Source of the DNA: JBHOQX01 sp042408595
Lineage (GTDB): Bacteria; Chloroflexota; Chloroflexia; Chloroflexales; Roseiflexaceae
Direction: 5' to 3'
NCBI GenBank assembly: GCA_042408595.1
Contig: JBHOQX010000005.1
Location: 62,001 to 126,000, forward strand
DNA length: 64,000 nucleotides
The number at the start of each line of letters is the position of its first letter. Within the stretch, counting starts at the first letter, position 1. Below, piece by piece: positions 9,565 to 19,082 of this stretch. The notes beneath the pieces were generated by a model, which was not told the DNA's origin, searched no databases, and saw nothing but the letters and a program-made list of their open reading frames with translations. Made by a program: the position numbers and the translations under genes.

Positions 9565-10413
9565 TCATGTGCCACCGCCCAGAACTTCGCGCACACCGCG
9601 CAGCCGGGTGGCGAGCAGGCGCGCCGCGCGGGTGCTGTCCAGTGCGCAGGCCCGCGGGCGCACCATGCCGCTCGCCGCGCTCAGCGCCGGGCGCAGAAGG
9701 TTCGTCGGGCGGCCGTGCGCCGCGGCGATCAGGCAGGCGAACTCGTAGCGACTCACCGCATCGGCCCCGCCCAGGTGCAGCCGCCCGGCGATCTCCATGC
9801 GCGCTACCTCGAGCAGCGCCCGCGCCAGGTCGCCTACCTGCACCGGGCAGCGGATCTCGTCGGTGAAGAAGGCGGCAGCGCGCCGCCCGTCCGCCGCGTC
9901 GAGCACAAGCGCCTCGTGCTTGCTCGGCGCCACGTCACCATAGATCAGCGAGGTGCGCACGATCAGCGCGCCCGGGTGCGCCACGGCGACCAGCCGTTCG
10001 GCGGCGGCCTTCGCCGCACCGTAGGGCGTGATCGGGCTCGGGTCGTCGTCCTCGGTATAGGGCGTGCGCCGGTCGCCGGCGAAGAGCGCATCGCTTGACA
10101 GATGGATGAGCCGCGCGCCGTGCGCCCGCGCCGCCTGCGCCACCAGGCCTGCGCCCACCGCGGTGATCGCGTCGAGGTCCGGGCCATCTTGGACATAGGC
10201 CGTATGGATGACGACCTCCGGCCGCAGGCGGTCGAACAGCGCTGCGATCATGGCCGGGTCGCGCAGGTCAAGCCGCTCGGCGCGCGCGCCCTTCCAGGCG
10301 GGCAGCTGAGTGCAGTACGTGGCAGCGACGGACCACGCCGGATCGGCCACCGCCAGCCGCACCAACGCGCCGCCGAGGTAGCCGGTGCCGCCGGTGATCA
10401 ACAGCCGAGGCAT
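9565..10413 (-). CDS. RmlD-like NAD(P)-dependent sugar-nucleotide reductase
   Basis: 282 aa from ATG 10413 (MPRLLITGGTGYLGGALVRLA). The frame stays open upstream, but this ATG opens the Rossmann GGTGYLGG motif. The conserved SSDALFAGD and YGAAKAAAE segments give the extended-SDR YxxxK active site, and length and order match RmlD_sub_bind proteins (dTDP-4-dehydrorhamnose reductase). The rest of a dTDP-rhamnose cluster (RmlA, B, C) is not in this window, so the exact substrate is unproven. It lies downstream of rnc on the same strand; the 196-bp gap between them holds no evident gene. Confidence 0.8.
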   Translation of the reverse strand: MPRLLITGGTGYLGGALVRLAVADPAWSVAATYCTQLPAWKGARAERLDLRDPAMIAALFDRLRPEVVIHTAYVQDGPDLDAITAVGAGLVAQAARAHGARLIHLSSDALFAGDRRTPYTEDDDPSPITPYGAAKAAAERLVAVAHPGALIVRTSLIYGDVAPSKHEALVLDAADGRRAAAFFTDEIRCPVQVGDLARALLEVARMEIAGRLHLGGADAVSRYEFACLIAAAHGRPTNLLRPALSAASGMVRPRACALDSTRAARLLATRLRGVREVLGGGT

Positions 10414-10609
10414 CGTCTGTAGCTCATCGTCACGACGAACAACGGCAGATGCACCCCGGCCCGAGCCGGAACGACGGACGAATGCAGCTCGTGCGGTACG
10501 ATACAACGTTGATGGTGGCCGGGCGCTCTTTCGCCCCACCGTCTTTCGTGTTTTGTCGATCGTCCATCGCCTGGAGTGAACCGTCGTTGCTTGGGCAGGT
10601 AGCCTCGAC

Positions 10610-11332
10610 TCAGCACTGCGAACTCTGGGCGCCGAGCTGATCTTCGAGCCGTTCCAGCGCCGCACGGGCCGCGGCTTGGGCTGCCACCTGCTTGCTGCGC
10701 CCCCGGCCCAGGCCGGCGGGCTCATCGCCGATGCGCACCTCGATTGTGTACTCGCGGTGCGGGTCCCGCCCTTCCACGGCGAGCACGACATAGCGCGGCG
10801 TGACGTTGCGCGCCGCCTGCACGAACTCCTGCAACCGGCTTTTGTAGTCCTGCGGCAGGCCCTCCGCCTCCACCCGGGCGAGCTCGGGCACCAGCATGCG
10901 CAGCACAAAGGCGCGTGCCGCCTCCAGCCCCTGGTCGAGATAGATCGCCGCGACCAGCGCCTCAAAGGTGTCGGCCAGCAGCGAGTCGCGGGTGCGCGCC
11001 CCGCTACTGGCTTCGCCCTTCGCCAGCCGCAGATACGCGCCGAGATCGAGCGCGCGGGCCAGGGTGGCGAGGGTCGACGTCTTCACCAGCGCGGCGCGCA
11101 GACGGGTAAGCTGGCCTTCGGTGTACTCCGGAAAGCGGGCATAGACCAGATCGGCCACGAGGTAGTTCAGGATCGAGTCGCCGAGAAACTCGAGCCGCTC
11201 CTCATCGAGCAGGCCGATCGCGCGTTCGGGGCGTTCATGGCGCAGCGAGCGGTGGGTCAGCGCGCTCTCCAGCAGCCGCCGGTCATTGAACGGCAGCCCC
11301 AGACGCGCGATCAGGGTGTCGAGCGAGGGCAT
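10610..11332 (-). CDS. rnc: Ribonuclease III
   Basis: 240 aa double-strand-specific endoribonuclease for rRNA and mRNA processing. The N-terminal domain carries the signature ERLEFLGDS (Glu48, Asp52) and the second metal site DTFEALVAAIYLDQG. A dsRNA-binding domain fills the C-terminus (DYKSRLQEFVQ... ending in AAQAAARAALERL). Length is normal. It lies directly downstream of fabF, the common bacterial fabF-rnc order. Confidence 0.96.
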   Translation of the reverse strand: MPSLDTLIARLGLPFNDRRLLESALTHRSLRHERPERAIGLLDEERLEFLGDSILNYLVADLVYARFPEYTEGQLTRLRAALVKTSTLATLARALDLGAYLRLAKGEASSGARTRDSLLADTFEALVAAIYLDQGLEAARAFVLRMLVPELARVEAEGLPQDYKSRLQEFVQAARNVTPRYVVLAVEGRDPHREYTIEVRIGDEPAGLGRGRSKQVAAQAAARAALERLEDQLGAQSSQC

Positions 11333-11397
11333 GCGTGTGGCAAAGTGATATGATGACAGGGCAACGCAGGATTCTCTCCTCCCCCTGTCTCCCGGTT

Positions 11398-12639
11398 CTA
11401 TCCGACGTAGCGCATCAACACCAGCGTGGCGTTATGCCCGCCGAAGCCGAACGAGTTGCTCAGCGCGACGTGCACCCGGCCGGGGCGCGCGGCGTTCGGC
11501 ACATAATCCAGGTCGCACTGTGGGTCGGGCGTGCGCAAGTTGATCGTTGGCGGCAGCAGGTCGTGCTGGATGGCCAGAATAGTGACCACCGCCTCGATCG
11601 CCCCGGCCGCGCCGACCAGGTGGCCGAACTGCGACTTGCTGGCGCTGACCGGCACGCGGGCGGCGCGCTCGCCGAGCAGGCTCTTGATCGCCTGCGTCTC
11701 GGCGATATCGCCGGCGGGCGTACTGGTGGCGTGGGCGTTAATATAGTCCACATCCGCAGGCGTCAGGCCGGCGTTCCGCAGCGCCATCCGCATCCCGCGC
11801 AGCGCGCCTTCGCCGCCTGGGGCCGGCTGCGTGATATGATAGGCATCGGCGGAGAGGCCATAGCCCGGTAATTCAGCCAGGATTCGCGCACCCCGTGCCA
11901 GGGCGAACTCCAGGTCCTCCAGCACCAGCAGTGCCCCGCCCTCGGCGAGCACAAAGCCGTCGCGCGTCGCGTCGAACGGGCGCGAGGCCGTCTCCGGCTC
12001 GTCGTTGCGCGTCGAGACGGCCTTGCAACTCGCGAAGGCCGCCAGACCGATGCGGGTAATCGGCGCCTCGGCTCCGCCGGCAATCATCGCTTTAGCCCAG
12101 CCGCGCCGGATGGTCTCGGCGGCCTCGCCGATCGCGTGGGCGCTGGTGGTGCAGGCGGAGGTGGTGCAGTAATTCGGCCCCTTCAGCCCGTAGCGCATCG
12201 AGACCATCCCGGCGGCCATGTTGGTGATCATGCCGGGGATAACGAACGGGCTGACGCGCCCTGGGCCTTTGTCGCGCAGCGTGTAGAAGCCCTCGCCGAG
12301 CACCTCGATCCCGCCGATGCCGCTGCCGATGATCGCGCCGATCTCCTCGGCGTTCGCCGGCGTGATCCGGAGATCGGCGGAGCGCAGCGCCTCGGCAGCG
12401 GCCGCCATGGCGAAGTGGATGAAGCGGTCGTAGCGCCGCACATCCTTGCGGTCCATGTAGTTCTGCGGGTCGAACCCCTTGACTTCGCCGGCGATCCGCG
12501 ATTCAAGGTCGTCGCTTGGGCAGAGCGTCACCGGCCCGACGCCGCTGCGCCCCGCACGAATCCCTTCGAGCAGGGATGGAACATCGAGACCGAGCGGGCT
12601 GACCGCGCCCATGCCAGTCACAACAACACGCCGCTGCAT
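11398..12639 (-). CDS. fabF: 3-oxoacyl-[acyl-carrier-protein] synthase II
   Basis: 413 aa condensing enzyme of type II fatty-acid synthesis. The Cys-His-His triad is visible: Cys163 in STSACTTSAHAIGEA, His in NAHATSTPAGD and His in KSQFGHLVGAAGAIEA. The C-terminus SNSFGFGGHNATLVL is canonical. ATG start at 12639; a TATAAT (12688-12693, minus) lies upstream. rnc follows downstream. No acpP is seen nearby; the upstream neighbour is a Ser/Thr kinase gene. Confidence 0.96.
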   Translation of the reverse strand: MQRRVVVTGMGAVSPLGLDVPSLLEGIRAGRSGVGPVTLCPSDDLESRIAGEVKGFDPQNYMDRKDVRRYDRFIHFAMAAAAEALRSADLRITPANAEEIGAIIGSGIGGIEVLGEGFYTLRDKGPGRVSPFVIPGMITNMAAGMVSMRYGLKGPNYCTTSACTTSAHAIGEAAETIRRGWAKAMIAGGAEAPITRIGLAAFASCKAVSTRNDEPETASRPFDATRDGFVLAEGGALLVLEDLEFALARGARILAELPGYGLSADAYHITQPAPGGEGALRGMRMALRNAGLTPADVDYINAHATSTPAGDIAETQAIKSLLGERAARVPVSASKSQFGHLVGAAGAIEAVVTILAIQHDLLPPTINLRTPDPQCDLDYVPNAARPGRVHVALSNSFGFGGHNATLVLMRYVG

Positions 12640-12701
12640 GCGCCGCTTGCTCCTTACCAGAGAGAGCTGACCGTTTCATCGAGCGGCATTATACCACCTC
12701 T

Positions 12702-14339
12702 TCACCGCGCGCCCCTTTCTCCCCGCGCCTGCCGGACGCCTTCCAGCGCCTCTTGCAGCTCGGGGTCAAGCGCGAGGGCCATCTCGAACGAGCGGCCTGC
12801 CTCTTTCACCCGTCCAAGCCGCAGCTGGCAGCGGCCATAGTGCGCCCAGGCGAGGGCGGCGCGCGGGTCGAGGTGCACCGCCTCAGCGTAGGCGTGGGCC
12901 GCCTGGCGCAGCCTGCCCTGCGCCATCTCGGCATCGCCAAGCAGCCGCCAGGCGAGCGAGTCGAACTTATCGTAGCGCACTGCCGTCTCCAGGCAGGCGA
13001 TCGCCTCGCGCGCCATGCCGACCCGTAGCAGCAGCGCACCCTTTTCGCGCCACAACCCCGGCGCGTTCGGCGTGTACGACAGCCCCCGATCGAACATCTC
13101 GACGGCGGCGCGCGGGTGGAGCATGGAGGCGAACACCTCACCGCGCACCTGGTAGAGCTGGCCGTATTCATTGCGGCTTTGGGCGCGGGCCAGTCCCTCG
13201 TCGAGCGCGCGCAGCGCCTCGTCGTACTGCCAGAGCTTGAGCCGGGCGCGCGCCAGGTGCAGCCAGCCGCCGGCCGCCGCCGGGTCGAGTCGGACAACCT
13301 CCAGGAAGCAACTGAGCGCCTCGCGGTATTCGCCCAGATCCAGGTGTGCTAGCCCCCGCTCGCGCCACTGTACTTCGTCCGCGCCCTGGCTCTCGGCGAC
13401 GAGCGGCGTGCCGGCGAGCGTGGCCCGCGCTTGTTGCAGATCGGCTTCCAGATCGGCGAACTGCTGGTACCGGTCGGCCGGGCGCTTGGCCAGGCAGGTG
13501 AGCACGACCGCCGCCAGCTCCGGCGGGAGTTGCGGCTTCAGCTCGCGCGGGTCGGGCGGCGGTGCGTGCAGATGCAGGCGGATGAGCGACTCGTCGCGCG
13601 CCGCATCGAACGGCATGCGCCCGGTGAGCAGCTCGTAGAGCGTCACGCCGAAGGCGTACACGTCCGTCCAGGCGCCAATGTTCGGCGACTGCTCCAGCAG
13701 CTCGGGGGCCATGTACGGAAGTGTGCCACCGAGCACGTCGGCACCGGCGCGGCGAGGCGCCGGGCCGCGCCGGCTCAGCAGCTCGTCCGACCATTGCCAG
13801 CGCGGGAGCACCCGCGCCAGGCCGAAGTCGGTGATCTTCGCCCGCCCGTCGAGCCCGACCAGCACATTATCCGGTTTCAGGTCGCCGTGCAGCAGCGCAT
13901 AGCGCTCGTTGGCGTAGCGCATCCCCCAGCAGATCTGAATGGCGTAGTCGAGCGCTTCCTGCAGCGAAAGATGGCCAATCAACGCGCGCAGCGGGCCACC
14001 GTGCACGTATTCAGCGACTACGTGCGGCTTGCCGACAAAGGTGCGCAGATCGAGGGCGCGCACGATGTTCGGGTGGCTGCCGAGGCGCATCCACAGCTCG
14101 GCTTCGGCGTTGAACCGGCTGATCGCGGCGCTGTCCCACAGAAATTTGTTCTGGAAGGTCTTGATCGCGACACGCTGGCGGCGGTGGCGGTCGTAGGCCA
14201 GGTACACAATCCCCATGTAGCCGCGGCGCACCTGCTCGATGTCGAAGCGCTGCTCGACCACATCGCCCACGGCGAACTCGCGCCCAAGCGGGGCCTTACG
14301 CCTGCCACCCACGCGCTTGCGAAAGAATCGCTCCAGCAT
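12702..14339 (-). CDS. Ser/Thr protein kinase with C-terminal TPR array
   Basis: 545 aa from ATG 14339 (MLERFFRKRVGG); the upstream extension of the frame looks non-coding. It has a Hanks-type kinase domain (about 25-290) with a glycine loop RRGYMGIVYLA, catalytic lysine VAIKTF (Lys60), catalytic loop HGDLKPDNVL (HGD instead of HRD), DFGLA and MAPELLEQ. HGD lacks the arginine of RD kinases, which suggests activation-loop-independent activity (inference). After a short linker, TPR repeats run from about 330 to 540 (e.g. AAGGWLHLARARLKLWQYDEALRALDEGL). No transmembrane helix is visible, so it is probably cytoplasmic with a protein-binding TPR tail. fabF lies downstream; YdjC is divergent upstream. 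Confidence 0.92.
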   Translation of the reverse strand: MLERFFRKRVGGRRKAPLGREFAVGDVVEQRFDIEQVRRGYMGIVYLAYDRHRRQRVAIKTFQNKFLWDSAAISRFNAEAELWMRLGSHPNIVRALDLRTFVGKPHVVAEYVHGGPLRALIGHLSLQEALDYAIQICWGMRYANERYALLHGDLKPDNVLVGLDGRAKITDFGLARVLPRWQWSDELLSRRGPAPRRAGADVLGGTLPYMAPELLEQSPNIGAWTDVYAFGVTLYELLTGRMPFDAARDESLIRLHLHAPPPDPRELKPQLPPELAAVVLTCLAKRPADRYQQFADLEADLQQARATLAGTPLVAESQGADEVQWRERGLAHLDLGEYREALSCFLEVVRLDPAAAGGWLHLARARLKLWQYDEALRALDEGLARAQSRNEYGQLYQVRGEVFASMLHPRAAVEMFDRGLSYTPNAPGLWREKGALLLRVGMAREAIACLETAVRYDKFDSLAWRLLGDAEMAQGRLRQAAHAYAEAVHLDPRAALAWAHYGRCQLRLGRVKEAGRSFEMALALDPELQEALEGVRQARGERGAR

Positions 14340-14581
14340 TGCCGGGCCTGATCCTGAACTGAAACGTTTCGCGCTATGATACCATTGGACGGCGGAGGAC
14401 GGACAACCGTCGGCGGATGCACGGACGGTGGACAACGGTAAGCTCGACCGCGATCTTGGTCATACCGTTCTGTACGATCTGCCTACCTTCCTCGTCGCCC
14501 GCCCTTCGTCCCACCGCAGGCCGGCGTCCGTTCGTCATGATATGTCGAAAAGCGGCCACGTATTGCACCTGGAGAGCACCC

Positions 14582-15484
14582 ATGGACCCCAACCCGCTGC
14601 TGCGCGCCCTGGGCTTCGCCGAGACCGACCGCGTGGCGATCGTCCACGCCGACGACATCGGCATGTGCCAGGCCAGCGTCGCCGCCTTCGCCGAGCTGGC
14701 CGACGCCGGCCTGGTCACCTCCGGCGCGGTGATGATGCCCTGCGGCTGGGCGCCCGCCGCCGCGGCCTGGGCGCGCGCCCACCCCGCCGCCGACATCGGC
14801 GTGCATCTGACGCTGACGAGCGAATGGGATGCCTACCGCTGGGGGCCGCTCTCGACGCGCGACCCGGCCAGCGGCCTGCTCGACGCGGAGGGCTACTTCC
14901 CGCGCACCACCGCCGCGGCCCAGGCCGCCGACCCCGAGGCCGCCGCCCGCGAACTGGAGGCCCAGGTGGCGCGGGCGCTGGCCGCCGGGATCGACGTGAC
15001 ACACGTGGACACCCACATGGGCGCGGTCAACCACCCGCGGCTCATCCCGGCCTATCTTGAGACGGCGCGGCGCTACGGCCTGCCGCCGATGGTCATCCGG
15101 CACGACGAGGCCGGCTGGCGCGCGATGGGCCTCGACGCCGAGGCAGCCGCCTTTGCTGCGGCGGCCGGCCGCGAGCTGGAAGCCGCCGGCGTGCCGCTGC
15201 TGGACGGCATCGGCATGATGCCGCTCGACAGCCACGACGACCGGGTGGCGGTGGCGCGCCGCCTGTTCGCCGCGCTGCCGGCGGGCGTGACGCATGTCAT
15301 CCTCCATCCGGCGATCGATACGCCGGAGCTGCGGGCGATCGCGCCGGACTGGCGCAGCCGCGTGGCGGACTACCAGGCGTTCTTGAGCCGCGAGCTGCGC
15401 GACGCCGTGCGCGCGATGGGCATCCAGCTGATCGGCTACCGCCCGCTCCGCGACCTGCTGCGCGCCACACGCGGCGTGAATTAG
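14582..15484 (+). CDS. ChbG/YdjC-family carbohydrate deacetylase
   Basis: 300 aa from ATG 14582 (MDPNPLLRALGFAETDRVAIVHADDIGMC), preceded by GGAGAG. The metal site of the YdjC fold is visible: HADDIGMC (Asp-Asp), GVHLTLTSEW and HVDTHMGAVNHPRL, plus the late HVILHPAIDTPELR. Members deacetylate N-acetylated oligosaccharides such as chitobiose; many have unknown substrates. A strong hairpin follows the stop. Divergent from the Ser/Thr kinase gene. Confidence 0.88.
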   Translation: MDPNPLLRALGFAETDRVAIVHADDIGMCQASVAAFAELADAGLVTSGAVMMPCGWAPAAAAWARAHPAADIGVHLTLTSEWDAYRWGPLSTRDPASGLLDAEGYFPRTTAAAQAADPEAAARELEAQVARALAAGIDVTHVDTHMGAVNHPRLIPAYLETARRYGLPPMVIRHDEAGWRAMGLDAEAAAFAAAAGRELEAAGVPLLDGIGMMPLDSHDDRVAVARRLFAALPAGVTHVILHPAIDTPELRAIAPDWRSRVADYQAFLSRELRDAVRAMGIQLIGYRPLRDLLRATRGVN

Positions 15485-15522
15485 CCACGAAGCGCGCCAA
15501 TCGGCCTTGGTGCGCTTCGTGG
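15485..15522. terminator. Bidirectional hairpin between convergent genes
   Basis: CCACGAAGCGC pairs perfectly with GCGCTTCGTGG. The stem continues inward through a G-T pair and CCAA/TTGG to a 6-nt loop, about 16 pairs in all. It begins right after the deacetylase stop and precedes the 3' end of the convergent membrane-protein gene. No clear T-run. Confidence 0.6.
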
Positions 15523-15544
15523 CCCGCGTGGTTCAACGGGGCCG

Positions 15545-17077
15545 TCAGCGCTGATGCGTGAAGAGCACCGCGCGCGCATCCTCGTAGCGCAACCGCCAGC
15601 CCGGCGCCTGCCGCGCCCACGCGACCAACGGCTGCTGCTCTTTTTTGTCGAGCAGCAGCCCGTCGATCCGGTAGCGCGCCAGCCGCGCCTCCACGTTGTT
15701 GGCCTGCCCCAGGTTGATATAGTCCACCCACTGGGCATAGGGATACAACTCGATCCGCGGATCGGCGAAGACCGGCTGCTCCGGCGCGGCCCACATCAGG
15801 TACGAGCCATAGCCCATGGCATGGAACAGCCGCCCCGGCCGATCCGGCAGCGCCCGCAGCGCCTCGACCGCCGCCACCGGCGTGTCGTCCGACAGCAGCG
15901 CCCCCTGCGGCGGCGGGATCAGGTACGGCTTGACCCACGGCAGGCAGATCGCCAGCAGTATGCTGAGCAGACCAAACAGCGCGGCGTTAATCGCCGGGGC
16001 GCCGGGCGCCGCCGGGCGCGGCGGCGGCAGGAGCGTGCCGGCCTGCACCACCAGCAGCGGCGTCGCAGCGATGCCGAACCAGATGATGCTGCGCCCCGCG
16101 CCGAGCGCCAGCCAGAAGAACGCCCCGGCCAACAGCAGGTCGGTCAGGTCGGGCCGGCGGCGGGCGTAGACCAGCACCGCGACCAACCCGAGGACGAACA
16201 GGAAAAAGATCGCTCCGCCGGGCTCGCGCACCGTCGGCGGGGCCCACTCGGTCACGAGCGAGGTCACGGCGCTGCTGCCCACCAGGTTGCGCACATACCC
16301 GAGCACCCCCCAGCCGCGCGGGTTCGCTAGGGTCGCCAGCGCCGCCAGCCCGCCCCAGATCGCCAGGGGCCGGAGGCTGAGGGGTGGGGGGGTGGCGCTT
16401 GCGGATTGAGGCCCCTGACCCCTGGCCCCTGGCCGCCACATCCGCTTCAGCGCCTCACCCACGAACACCACTGCGACCAGCGCCAGCCCGAGAACGAACG
16501 TGCCATGGACATTGACCCACAGCACCATCACCAGCGGCAGCAGCCAGAGGCGGTTGTTCCAGCCGAGCCGCCAGGCGGTCAGGACGTACAAAAAGCCGAC
16601 GAACAGCGGGATGGCGTAGCTCTGTGGCCGGACGAGCCAGTTGTCGAACGAGAGCGGCAGCGTCGCCAGCAGCAGCAGCGCCACGCTCAGGCGCACCCGC
16701 CCGCTGCGGCGGATGCAGAGGCGCAGCAGCAGCCCGTAGGCCAGCGCGATTACCAGCGCCTGCGCGGCGATCAGCAGCTCCACCCCGCCGAGGCGGTCGA
16801 GCGAGACCATCAGCACCTGTGCCAGCCAGCTCTGGTCGTAGAACGGGGCGCCGGCCTGCGTGAACGAATAGGCGTCCACGGTCGGGATCGCGCCCTGGGC
16901 CAGGATATCGCGCCCCATCGCCAGGTGCCACCACAGGTCGTGCGGCGGCAGGGGGGTGAGCAGCGGGCGGAGCGCCAGCAGCGCCAGCGCCGCGCCGATC
17001 CAGACCGTGTCGAGCGTGAGCGTGTTGCGCGTTGCGCGCTGTGCGTTGCGTTGAAGAGCGGAGTTGTGCGAGGCCAT
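15545..17077 (-). CDS. Polytopic membrane protein, possible GT-C-type glycosyltransferase (paralogue 1)
   Basis: 510 aa with roughly ten or more hydrophobic segments. Just after the first TM helix is PPHDLWWHLAMGRDILAQGAIPT, and the C-terminal soluble part has MGYGSYLMWA.PEQPVFADPRIELYPYAQWVDY. Both motifs are shared with the gene immediately upstream, so the two arose by tandem duplication. An acidic residue in the first extracytoplasmic loop followed by many TM helices is the GT-C plan, and a polyprenyl-phosphate-mannose-synthase-like gene lies nearby. The glycosyltransferase call is inference; I do not recognise a named family. ATG 17077 is chosen; the first 20 codons are low-complexity (RNAQRATRNT). 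Confidence 0.7.
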   Translation of the reverse strand: MASHNSALQRNAQRATRNTLTLDTVWIGAALALLALRPLLTPLPPHDLWWHLAMGRDILAQGAIPTVDAYSFTQAGAPFYDQSWLAQVLMVSLDRLGGVELLIAAQALVIALAYGLLLRLCIRRSGRVRLSVALLLLATLPLSFDNWLVRPQSYAIPLFVGFLYVLTAWRLGWNNRLWLLPLVMVLWVNVHGTFVLGLALVAVVFVGEALKRMWRPGARGQGPQSASATPPPLSLRPLAIWGGLAALATLANPRGWGVLGYVRNLVGSSAVTSLVTEWAPPTVREPGGAIFFLFVLGLVAVLVYARRRPDLTDLLLAGAFFWLALGAGRSIIWFGIAATPLLVVQAGTLLPPPRPAAPGAPAINAALFGLLSILLAICLPWVKPYLIPPPQGALLSDDTPVAAVEALRALPDRPGRLFHAMGYGSYLMWAAPEQPVFADPRIELYPYAQWVDYINLGQANNVEARLARYRIDGLLLDKKEQQPLVAWARQAPGWRLRYEDARAVLFTHQR

Positions 17078-17347
17078 GGGTTACCCTGTTCGATGATGGG
17101 CGGTAGACGGGGACGATGGATCGTCAGGCGGGATGGCGCATGACGCCTTCTGCAATGGATTCATGATGCCGGCGCATTCGGGCTACAGCCCGCGGCGGCG
17201 ATGCACAGCCCTGCGAGCTATGCCAGAAGGCCAGATGGCCATGGCGCCCGCCCGCCCGAGGCGGGGCCGTGGATGGGCTTCGCACTCCCCATCTCCCCAC
17301 CTCCTCCATCCTGATCAACTCAGAACCTTGAACGTTGAACTCAGAAC

Positions 17348-18886
17348 TTACACCTTCCGCCACACCTCGCTCTGCCCATCCTGGTACTCCCGCCGCCACC
17401 CCGGCCCGGCGGCGAGCGCCGCGCTGAGCTTCGGTTGCAGCCCGCGATCGAGCAGCACCCGGGTGACTCCGTAGCGCTCGAGCAGCCTGATGGTGTCGCG
17501 CCCCTCGCTGATCGCCACGTAATCGTCCCACAGCGCCAGCGGGTAGAGTTCGACCCGCGGATCGATGAAGACCTGCGCCTGGGGGTAGAGGGCCCAGTCG
17601 AGGTATGAGCCGTAGCCCATCTCGTTGAACAGCCGGCCCGCGCCCGGCTGGTGCGCCCGCAGCCACTCGGTGGCCGCGACCGGCGTGGCGGCGGAGAAGG
17701 CCAGCGGCGCGCCGGGCAGCTCGGCGAAGAGCGCGCGGTACCACGGCGGCCAGGGCAGCGCGCCCTTCAGCGGCGGCTGCACCAGCAGCACCAGCAGCGC
17801 CAGCAGCCCGGCCAGCAGCCAGTTGAGCGCGGCGGCCCCGGCGCGTCCCGCCGGGCGCGCCAGCGGCGAGCGCGGCGCGGCCAGGCTCTGCGCCAGTACC
17901 GGCATGGCGACCATGCCGTACCAGCCGACATAGCGCTGCCCGCTCCAGGCCAGCCAGAGGAAGGCCGCGACCAGCAGCAGGTCGGTGATGCTCGGCTTGC
18001 GGCGGGCGAAGGCCAGCGCGGCCATCAGCAGCAGCACCGAGGCGAAGAAGACCATCCCCGCCGGCGAGCGCGTGGTCGGCGGCTGCCACTCGTTGATCAG
18101 CCCCTGGCTCGGCGCATCGGTCAGCAACTTGACGACGTAGCCAAAAATACCCGGCCCCTGCGGGTTCAGCAGCGCCGCGGCGAGCGCGCCGGCCAGCGCC
18201 AGGTACAGCCAGCGCAGCCGCTCCCACGGCAGCGCGCGCGGCTGCCTCAGCATGCGGCGCAGCGTCTCGCCCGCGGCATAGATCGCGAGCATCGCCAGCC
18301 CGATGACGAACGCGCCGTGGGCGTTCACCCAAAAGGTCATAAGCGGCGGGAGCGCCAGCAGCGCCCGCGGCCGCAGCCGCCCGTCGACGTACGCGCCGAG
18401 GATCACCAGAAACAGCCCGAACGGCAGCCACGACCAGTTCTGGGTGCGGATGATCAGGTTGTTGATCGACATCGCGCAGGCCAGCGCCAGCGCCAGCGCC
18501 GCCAGCCGCCACGAGCCGCTGCGCCGGCGGGCGTCGAGCGCCACCAGGGCGAAGCCGGCAACCGCCAGCAGATTGCGCGCGGCCACGATCAGCCCCAGCC
18601 CGCCGAGGCGGTAGAGCGCGTAGAACAGCCACTCGCCGAGCCAGGTCGCGTAGACGTACGGCGTGTCGGCCGGCAGAGTCCAGGCGAACAGATTCGTCGT
18701 CGGAATGCCACGCTCGGCGACGATCTGGCCGGCCCGCAGGTGCCACCAGAAATCGTTCGGCGGCGTCGGCACCAGCGCGACAAAGCCAGCGAAGGCCGCC
18801 AGCGCGACCAGCGGGTAGAGATGATCCAGGCGGAGGGCCGGCAGGGTGCGGGCTGCCGGCGGCGCGGACGATGTCACGTGTGCCAT
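17348..18886 (-). CDS. Polytopic membrane protein, possible GT-C-type glycosyltransferase (paralogue 2)
   Basis: 512 aa from ATG 18886 (MAHVTSSAPP...); the frame is open 90 codons further up, but that stretch overlaps the divergent GT2 gene and is not coding-like. It shares with its downstream neighbour PPNDFWWHLRAGQIVAERGIPT after the first TM helix and MGYGSYLDWA..AQVFIDPRVELYP..LWDDY near the C-terminus. The core is multiple TM helices and the tail is soluble. A sugar-transfer role from a lipid donor is inferred from topology and from the divergent Dpm1-like gene. A 270-bp gap with no gene separates the two paralogues. Confidence 0.7.
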   Translation of the reverse strand: MAHVTSSAPPAARTLPALRLDHLYPLVALAAFAGFVALVPTPPNDFWWHLRAGQIVAERGIPTTNLFAWTLPADTPYVYATWLGEWLFYALYRLGGLGLIVAARNLLAVAGFALVALDARRRSGSWRLAALALALACAMSINNLIIRTQNWSWLPFGLFLVILGAYVDGRLRPRALLALPPLMTFWVNAHGAFVIGLAMLAIYAAGETLRRMLRQPRALPWERLRWLYLALAGALAAALLNPQGPGIFGYVVKLLTDAPSQGLINEWQPPTTRSPAGMVFFASVLLLMAALAFARRKPSITDLLLVAAFLWLAWSGQRYVGWYGMVAMPVLAQSLAAPRSPLARPAGRAGAAALNWLLAGLLALLVLLVQPPLKGALPWPPWYRALFAELPGAPLAFSAATPVAATEWLRAHQPGAGRLFNEMGYGSYLDWALYPQAQVFIDPRVELYPLALWDDYVAISEGRDTIRLLERYGVTRVLLDRGLQPKLSAALAAGPGWRREYQDGQSEVWRKV

Positions 18887-19082
18887 GATACCGCTACACA
18901 ATGGTTTACGACAGTGCGCCCCAAACTGAGTATAATGGCGGGGGATGCAGATCGAGTGATCAGTATTGTTGCAGATCGCGGGTTGTCGGTTGCGGATCGG
19001 AGATGGTGGAGCGAGGATCGCGGAACATCGCCGCCAGCGGCGGCCTGTTCCCGCAAGAGCGCGATCGGCGCGAGGATTCCTG

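Noticed and set aside
9565..10965. 466-codon frame that would fuse the RmlD-like protein to upstream sequence
   Set aside because: Its first half is out-of-frame sequence of rnc; the Rossmann motif starts at 10413.
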